This document shows, piece after piece, positions 29,318 to 34,072 of a stretch of DNA of 34,072 nt. Source of the DNA: an uncultured Jannaschia sp. (GTDB lineage Bacteria; Pseudomonadota; Alphaproteobacteria; Rhodobacterales; Rhodobacteraceae). The stretch is taken from the NCBI RefSeq assembly GCF_947494025.1, contig NZ_CANLTQ010000026.1, positions 1 through 34,072 of the forward strand, in the 5' to 3' direction. Position 1 is the first letter of the stretch. The number at the start of each line of letters is the position of its first letter. Position numbers and translations under genes: made by a program. The notes beneath the pieces were generated by a model. The model worked only from the letters and a program-made list of their open reading frames with translations, was not told the origin of the DNA and did no database searches.

Positions 29318-30277
29318 TCAGACGAGGACGTCGATCTCCCGCGGGGGCATGCCGTTCGCGATGGCGTCGAGATTGCGCATGATGCGGGTCATCGAGGTCG
29401 AGAAGCCCGAGGCGGAGACGGCCGCGATATGCGGGGTGAGGATCACCCGGTCGAGCCCGAGAAGAGGATTGCCCGGGCGGATCGGCTCCTCCGCGAAGAC
29501 ATCGACCGCCGCACCTGCAACATGCCCGCTGCGGATCGCCTCCGCCAGGTCGCCCTCCACGAGAACTCCCCCGCGTGCGGCGTTGACGAGGAGCGCGCCC
29601 GGTTTCATCGCGGCCAGCGCGTCCCGGTCGATCATGTTCCGCGTGCTGTCGTTGAGCTCGCAATTGAGCGTCACCACGTCCGCCTCGGCCAGCAACTGGG
29701 CGAGCGGCGCAAACCGCACGCTGAGTGCCGCCGCCTCGGCCCCGGGGAGCGGTCGCCGCTTGGTGTAGAGGACGTCGCAGCCGAACCCGACCAGAAGACG
29801 CGCGAGCGCGGCGCCGATATGGCCCAACCCGACGATCCCCACGCGACGTCCGGAAAGCGTGGTCGAACTCGGCGCCAGTTCGCCCTTGCGCCAGTTTCCG
29901 GCGGCGATGCCCGAATGGCCGCGAACGAGGTTGCGCCCGAGCGCCAGGATCAGGCCGAGCGTCGTCTCGGCCACGGCCACGGCGTTGGACCCGGTGGTGC
30001 GCAAAACCCGGACATCGTTCGCGCGGGCGGCGTCGAGGTCGATATTGTCATAGCCCACGCCCCATTTGTGTACCGCGCGCAGGCCCGGAACGGCCATCAT
30101 CGCGGCAGTCACCGGCGCGTCGCCGGTGATCACGAAGGCCGCGCCGGAAAGGGCCGCCGACTGATCCTCCGCCGCGCGCGAAGATGCCGTGGCGAGCGTC
30201 CATCCATCGGGCAAGTAGGGACGTATGCGATCGAGCCGGTCCGGCGCGGCGGGGTCGAGCAGGACGACGCGGGTCAT
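29318..30277 (-). CDS. D-isomer 2-hydroxyacid dehydrogenase (third paralogue)
   Basis: 319 aa. Phosphoglycerate dehydrogenase-like layout: KWGVGYDNIDLDAAR, Rossmann motif VGIVGLGHIGAALARLL with YTKRR after the second strand, Arg in VNAARGGVLVEGDL, Glu in DVFAEEPIRPGNPLL, His in LTPHIAAVSASG. It begins 3 bp after the gamma-glutamyltransferase stop, so both share an operon. Substrate unknown. Confidence 0.9.
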   Translation of the reverse strand: MTRVVLLDPAAPDRLDRIRPYLPDGWTLATASSRAAEDQSAALSGAAFVITGDAPVTAAMMAVPGLRAVHKWGVGYDNIDLDAARANDVRVLRTTGSNAVAVAETTLGLILALGRNLVRGHSGIAAGNWRKGELAPSSTTLSGRRVGIVGLGHIGAALARLLVGFGCDVLYTKRRPLPGAEAAALSVRFAPLAQLLAEADVVTLNCELNDSTRNMIDRDALAAMKPGALLVNAARGGVLVEGDLAEAIRSGHVAGAAVDVFAEEPIRPGNPLLGLDRVILTPHIAAVSASGFSTSMTRIMRNLDAIANGMPPREIDVLV

Positions 30278-30280
30278 CGC

Positions 30281-31936
30281 TCAGAGCTCGAAGCGGACGT
30301 CCGGCCGGGCGAGGCCGCCGCCCTGGGCGATGACGGTGCCGTCGGCGCGCCAGCAGGCGGCGCCGGTCATGGTGCCGTCCGGCTCGAAGGCGATGGCGTT
30401 CATACCGCCGCCGATCGTGCGGACCGTGCGCACGTCGTGGCCTCTGGCCGCGAGCGCGTCCCGCATCGGCGCATAGGCCGGCTCGAGTTCCAGATGCGCG
30501 CCGTCGGTCCAGAGCCGCGGCGCCTCCACCGCCTCCTGCAGGGACATGCCGTGATCGAGGAGGTTGACGATGGCCTGCAGCGCGGAGGGGAAGATGCGCA
30601 CGCCGCCGGGGAGGCCGAGCGCGACGCGCGGCCGCTCGTCCCGGAGCACGATCATCGGCGCCATGGAGGTCGGCACCCGTTTGCCCGGCGCGATGGAGAG
30701 CGCCCGGCCGGGCCGGGGATCGTAGTTCGACATGTAGTTGTTCGGGATCATGCCGGTTCCGGGCACCATGAAGCGCGCCCCGAAGAGGCCGTTCAGCGTA
30801 TGCGTGGCCGTCACGATCATGCCGTCGCGATCGGCCACGGTGACGTGGGTCGTGTCGGGGCTCTCGCGCCCGGTCGCCGCGCGCCCCGTTCCTCCGACGT
30901 CGCGCAGCCGGGCCCGGCCCTCGTCGGCGTAGGCCTTGGAGACGTAACGGTCCACCGGCACGTCCACGAAGTCCGGGTCGCCCGAGGCGGCGCGCCGGTC
31001 CTCGAAGGCGACGCGGATCGCTTCGGCCAGAAGGTGCATCGTTTCGGCCGTTCCGAACCCCATCGCGCGGAGGTCGTAGCCTTCGAGCAGGTTCAGCATC
31101 TGCGCGACATGCACGCCGGAGGAGGCGGGGGGCGGGGGGCCGACGACCACGTGGTCGCGATAGGGGCTCCGGATCGCGTCGCGCAGCCGCGCCTCGTAGC
31201 CTTCGAGGTCGGCCATCGTCACCCGGCCCGCATCCGGCCCGCCGGTGTCGAGCCGCTCGACGAGCGCCCGCCCGAGCGCCCCGCCATGCAGCGCCGCCGC
31301 GCCCTCCGCCTGCACCAGACGCAGCGTTTCGGCGTAGTCGTGCATGACCAGCCGCGTGCCGGGCTCGGCCGGCCGGCCGCCCGGCAGCAGGAGGCGGGCG
31401 ATCGCGGGGTCCCGGGCAAGGTCGGCCTCGTGCTCGCGGATTGCGCCGTTCAGATAGGGCGTCACGGTGAAGCCGCGCGCCGCGGCGCGCAGGGCCGGTT
31501 CCACCAGATCGGCGAAGGGCAGGCGGCCGTGACGCGCATGCAGCATCTCCCAGCCGCGCAGGTTGCCCGGCACGGCGACGGCGGAGGCGCCGACGAGGTT
31601 CCGCCGGTCCTTCGCATCGAGCGCATGGGGGGCCGCGTCCGGGTCCGGCTCGAACATCGCGGGATCCATGTCGCGCCCGGCGCAGGACAGCGCGTCGACG
31701 ATCTCGTGCCGACCGTCGGGCAGGCGCAGATGCGCGATCCCGCCGCCGGCAATGCCGACCATCATCGGCTCCACCACGGTCAGCGCGAGAAGCGCGGCCA
31801 CCGCCGCGTCGACGGCGTTGCCGCCCGCCGCCAACATTTCGCTGCCCGCCGCGGAGCCCAGCGGAGCGTTTGTGACGACCATGCCCGCGCTCCCCGCGGC
31901 GGGACGCTTCTCGCAGGTGAAGGGGAGGGGGGGCAT
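30281..31936 (-). CDS. Gamma-glutamyltransferase-family protein
   Basis: 551 aa, Ntn-hydrolase family. N-terminal VVTNAPLGSAAGSEMLAAGG followed by NAVDAAVAALLALTVVEP, mid PPPPASSGVHVAQMLN, and the autoprocessing site D-T362-T-H-V, where T362 would become the N-terminal nucleophile of the small subunit. Later GLPGGVRIFPSALQAIVNLL. No clear signal peptide, unlike classical periplasmic GGT. The family cleaves gamma-glutamyl or related amide bonds; the neighbouring peptide ABC genes fit amide scavenging. It is first of two minus-strand genes. Confidence 0.9.
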   Translation of the reverse strand: MPPLPFTCEKRPAAGSAGMVVTNAPLGSAAGSEMLAAGGNAVDAAVAALLALTVVEPMMVGIAGGGIAHLRLPDGRHEIVDALSCAGRDMDPAMFEPDPDAAPHALDAKDRRNLVGASAVAVPGNLRGWEMLHARHGRLPFADLVEPALRAAARGFTVTPYLNGAIREHEADLARDPAIARLLLPGGRPAEPGTRLVMHDYAETLRLVQAEGAAALHGGALGRALVERLDTGGPDAGRVTMADLEGYEARLRDAIRSPYRDHVVVGPPPPASSGVHVAQMLNLLEGYDLRAMGFGTAETMHLLAEAIRVAFEDRRAASGDPDFVDVPVDRYVSKAYADEGRARLRDVGGTGRAATGRESPDTTHVTVADRDGMIVTATHTLNGLFGARFMVPGTGMIPNNYMSNYDPRPGRALSIAPGKRVPTSMAPMIVLRDERPRVALGLPGGVRIFPSALQAIVNLLDHGMSLQEAVEAPRLWTDGAHLELEPAYAPMRDALAARGHDVRTVRTIGGGMNAIAFEPDGTMTGAACWRADGTVIAQGGGLARPDVRFEL

Positions 31937-32140
31937 GGCATCTCCGTCGGCGGTTAAGGGTTTCTCGGCCGAGTTCGGTCAGAGGTCCGATGACATAGGA
32001 AGCCGCTCGAACCGCCGATGACAAGAGCAACGGTGGGGAGCAGCCGCATCGGCCGGATCCGGCATCGCGGTGTTCAGCGGCCATGCAAGGCGTGATCGGC
32101 GCGGCAGCAGCCTGGAAATGCCATCCTCGAAGGAGCGATC
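31937..32140. other. Upstream region of the gamma-glutamyltransferase operon
   Basis: About 200 bp that should hold its promoter; no clear -35/-10 pair was recognised. GAAGGAGCGATC at the right end is a ribosome site for the antitoxin remnant on the plus strand. Confidence 0.35.
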
Positions 32141-32265
32141 GTGTGGACAACGTATATGGGCCGAGCGACGATCCCCCAGCCTGTCCGCGAGGCGGTCGGA
32201 TTCCCGTCCGGACCGGGCTCGAGTTCGCCCCGGACGATGCCGCCGATGCCCGCATCCGCCGTTGC
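32141..32265 (+). pseudogene. Frameshifted AbrB/SpoVT-type antitoxin
   Basis: From GTG 32141, preceded by AAGGAGCGATC, the frame reads MWTTYMGRATIPQPVREAVG, the N-terminal half of an AbrB-type swapped-hairpin fold (GRVTIP..VREALG). Near 32208 the homology moves to another frame, RTGLEFAPDDAADARIRR, the second half of the fold. An indel thus splits it. No toxin gene was recognised downstream. Confidence 0.65.
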
Positions 32266-32510
32266 GCAACAGGGCTACGACGAAGATGACGACCGGTGGG
32301 AACATGGCGCCGACCCGGGGGTTGGCGGCGATACGTTTGTCGACGCCGACGTCCCGATCGGCGATCCGCTCCGGGGCGAGCAGGGAAGGGCGGACGGCGT
32401 GTCACCGACCCAATCGTCCATGCCGGGGTCTCGACTGCATTCGAGCGATCTAGCTGTTCGATCCCACGGTTTGATGGTGTGATCGTTTCGAGGGAATGGA
32501 AGGAGGCACT
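32266..32510. other. Unassigned stretch before the transposase
   Basis: Open frames exist on both strands but none matches a family. It should contain the left end of the IS481-type element; I could not fix the terminal inverted repeat. GGAAGGAGGCACT just before 32511 is the transposase ribosome site. Confidence 0.35.
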
Positions 32511-32540
32511 ATGGGGCAGGTTCGTCACGGGAGCGCCACG

Positions 32541-32587
32541 TCCTGTTACCTGGCAGGCGATTTGCATGGCAAATCTGCCGGGAGGGC
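32541..32587 (+). repeat. Hairpin insertion 1 in the transposase
   Basis: 47 bp of extra sequence between codons for GSAT and THAV. The core is GATTTGC-ATG-GCAAATC (32559-32575), extended by GGCA/TGCC after a 3-nt bulge. Flanks read CCTGGCAGG on the left and CCGGGAGGG on the right. It changes the reading frame. Confidence 0.75.
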
Positions 32588-33139
32588 ACGCACGCCGTCC
32601 GAGCGGCGATACAGCGATCGCAAGCTTCGCTCTCGCAGCTGAGCCAGGAGCTGGGTATCAATCCGAAGACGGTCGCGAAGTGGCGGAAGCGGGCGACAGT
32701 CGAGGACATGAAGACTGGCCCGAAGGAGCCGCGCTCGACGGTCCTGACCGAGGCGGAAGAAGCAATGATCGTCGCATTCCGTCGTCACACGCTACTGCCG
32801 CTGGACGACTGCCTTTATGCTCTGCAGCCAACGATCCCGCACCTGACGCGTTCGGCGCTGCACCGTTGCCTGCTACGACACGGGATCTCTCGCCTGCCCG
32901 ACATCGAGGGGGACAAACCGAAGCGGCAGCGGTTCAAGCGCTACCCCATTGGGTTCTTCCACATTGATATCGCCGAGGTGCAGACTGCCGAGGGCAAGCT
33001 CTATCTTTTCGTGGGCATTGACCGCACAGCCAAGTTCGCCGTCACCCAGCTGGTTGAGAAGGCCGACAGGCGCACCGCCTGAGAGTTCCTGCAGCACATG
33101 CTCGAGGTCGTGCCCTACCAGGTCCACACGATCCTGACC

Positions 33140-33180
33140 CCCTCACGGGACATCACTGCGTGATGCCCTGTCGGGCAATG
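33140..33180 (-). repeat. Hairpin insertion 2 in the transposase
   Basis: 41 bp between HTILT and DNRIQF. Stem GGG-a-CATCAC (33147-33156), loop TGC, GTGATGCCC (33160-33168): nine pairs with one bulged A. Read on the minus strand its flanks are CCCGACAGG and CCGTGAGGG, close to those of insertion 1, while the stem arms differ. Confidence 0.75.
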
Positions 33181-33309
33181 GACAACCGCATCCAGTTCGC
33201 AGAGCAACCGAGAAACCGGAACACCGTCCTCTCCCGGCCGATGCGCTTCGACATGATCTGCGACGCCAACGGGATCGAGCGCCGGCTTGCGAAGCCCAAC
33301 CATCCGTGG

Positions 33310-33351
33310 AGTTTGGAGGATCAGAAAACAGTCCGGGGGAGTGTTTTCCCG
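33310..33351 (+). repeat. Hairpin insertion 3 in the transposase (in frame)
   Basis: 42 bp between HPW and TNRQVE, adding 14 codons (SLEDQKTVRGSVFP) with no stop. Stem GAAAACA-g-TCC, loop GGG, GGA-g-TGTTTTC (33324-33348): seven plus three pairs around one mismatch. An outer GTTTG/CAAAC pair is also possible. Confidence 0.75.
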
Positions 33352-33393
33352 ACAAACCGCCAAGTCGAGCGGATGAGCCGCACAATCAAGGAC

Positions 33394-33433
33394 GGTGAGG
33401 CCCAAAGCCGATCCGGGGGATCGGCGACGGCTG
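33394..33433 (+). repeat. Hairpin insertion 4 in the transposase
   Basis: About 37-40 bp between IKD and TVKHFHY. Perfect stem GCCGATCC (33407-33414), loop GGG, GGATCGGC (33418-33425). The centre TCCGGGGGA is identical to that of insertion 3. It changes the frame. Confidence 0.75.
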
Positions 33434-33647
33434 ACCGTCAAGCACTTCCACTACGACAGCCATGATCACCTGCGGACCCACCTCGACGACTTCATGGCCG
33501 CTTACAACTTCGCCCGGCGGCTCAAGACCCTCGGCGGCCTCACGTCCTACGAATACATCTGCAGGATCCGGACCTCAGAGCCGGATCGATTCATCCTCAA
33601 CCCGATCCACCAAATGCCGGGACTGAACACCTAGGGTCGCCAACGTG

Positions 33648-33998
33648 ATGGTCGAACCTACCTTTGCCCCACGCCATCTTTCACAACCGTACGAGGTCCA
33701 GAACCACGGCTTCACATCGCAGCATCAGGAACTCAAGATGGCCTGTCTGGACGTTCCGGCGAGCGGTGACGTGAATGGCCGTACAGTACTTCTGCTGCAT
33801 GGGAAGAACTTCTGCGCAGCGACGTGGGAAGAGACGATCGTCGCGCTTGCATCCGCAGGCTACCGCGTCGTTGCGCCTGACCAGATCGGTTTCTCCAAGT
33901 CTTCGAAGCCTGAGCAGTATCAGTATACCCTGCACCAACTGGCCCAGAATACACACGAATTGCTTGCAGTGCCGAATTTGGGGGAAACGGTCGTTATG
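33648..33998 (+). pseudogene. Alpha/beta-hydrolase, truncated by an IS66 fragment
   Basis: The frame contains TVLLLHGKNFCAATWEETIV (oxyanion-hole region), ALASAGYRVVAPDQIGFSKS and YTLHQLAQNTHELL, ending at NLGETVVM where the nucleophile elbow (GHSxGG) should follow. At 33999 the sequence becomes IS66 transposase on the opposite strand. The N-terminus begins 13 bp after the IS481 transposase stop and has no signal peptide, so the 5' end may also be lost. Confidence 0.8.
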
Positions 33999-34072
33999 CC
34001 GGGCGCCAGCATCCGGACAGGGGTGTCGTCGGCGAAGATCGCCTGTCCGGCCAGCACATGCCGCCCGATGGC
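33999..34072 (-). mobile_element. IS66-family transposase (TnpC) fragment, runs off the window
   Basis: Minus-strand reading AIGRHVLAGQAIFADDTPVR followed by MLAPG matches the DDE core of IS66 TnpC (the D in FADDTPV is catalytic). The reading stops matching at the junction with the hydrolase, in the middle of the protein, so at this side the IS is truncated. The remainder lies beyond the window. Confidence 0.8.

Larger units (their letters stand above)
32511..33634 (+). pseudogene. IS481-family transposase gene broken by four hairpin insertions and a stop
   Basis: The full length of a transposase can be followed from MGQVRHGSAT to RFILNPIHQMPGLNT. It includes the helix-turn-helix SQELGINPKTVAKWRKR, the rve/DDE core (FFHIDIAEVQTAEGKLYLFV, HTILT...DN.IQFAEQ, GIERRLAKPNHPW) and YNFARRLKTLGGLT. 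The frame moves from 0 to 2 to 1 to 2 across extra segments at 32541-32587, 33140-33180, 33310-33351 and 33394-33433, each with a hairpin. A TGA at 33080-33082 stands where the family has Trp (RTA-W-EFLQH). Outside these sites the protein is well preserved, so the insertions look recent relative to the remnant at 300-480. Confidence 0.9.

Noticed and set aside
28217-31957. Very long plus-strand open frame (over 1200 codons)
   Set aside because: It is antisense to the permease, dehydrogenase and gamma-glutamyltransferase genes; its His/Arg/Gly-rich translation is the usual shadow of GC-rich coding DNA.
32541-33433. The four hairpins as a CRISPR array
   Set aside because: Units are not direct repeats, spacing is irregular (58 to over 500 bp) and the intervals are transposase coding sequence.

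Overview
The window is high-GC DNA that reads like a member of the Rhodobacteraceae/Roseobacteraceae. The codon use, a TRAP transporter with an RraA-like gene, CueR and CsoR copper switches and the type of IS481 transposase all fit this. No rRNA, tRNA, CRISPR array or replication gene was seen. It looks like an accessory region (genomic island or large plasmid) with decayed insertion sequences at both ends.

Copper island (about 0.85-12.9 kb). It holds two different P1B-type Cu ATPases. One has two HMA domains and sits with cueR; the other has YHS and CPMHP metal-binding domains and lies opposite csoR. Around them are copZ, a DUF411 protein, two membrane-anchored c-type cytochromes, a tiny MG-rich membrane protein, a glutaredoxin-MauE fusion, a DsbA-like oxidoreductase and two DUF305 proteins. 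Three CueR-type operators (copZ, copA and the secreted DUF305 gene) and two CsoR-type palindromes tie it into one copper response. A 50-codon scrap of a CopA-type multicopper oxidase survives behind csoR.

2-Hydroxyacid island (about 13.5-23.1 kb). On the minus strand lie dctP-dctQ-dctM, an RraA-like gene, ghrA and a second 2-hydroxyacid dehydrogenase. Divergent to them are a GntR/FCD regulator and a YdiJ-type FAD/Fe-S 2-hydroxyacid dehydrogenase. Together they suggest uptake and oxidation of a hydroxy-dicarboxylate or similar acid; the substrate is not visible.

Decaying peptide-ABC locus (about 23.3-31.9 kb). An oligopeptide-type ABC operon with a creatininase-family amidohydrolase is broken in three ways. 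The fused two-domain ATPase has two frameshifts. The binding protein has an in-frame TAG. The first permease gene is cut and joined head to head with a LysR gene that lost its DNA-binding N-terminus. An intact gamma-glutamyltransferase and a third hydroxyacid dehydrogenase follow.

Mobile-element graveyard (about 32.1 kb to the end). A frameshifted AbrB-type antitoxin is followed by an IS481-family transposase gene. That gene is interrupted by four separate short palindromic segments of about 40-47 bp, plus a nonsense codon. Then comes an alpha/beta-hydrolase cut by an IS66 TnpC fragment. The four hairpin insertions are the most unusual signal here. They fall into two pairs: one pair shares flanks but has different, self-complementary arms; the other shares the same hairpin tip. 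They look like a family of small mobile palindromes that enter coding sequence.
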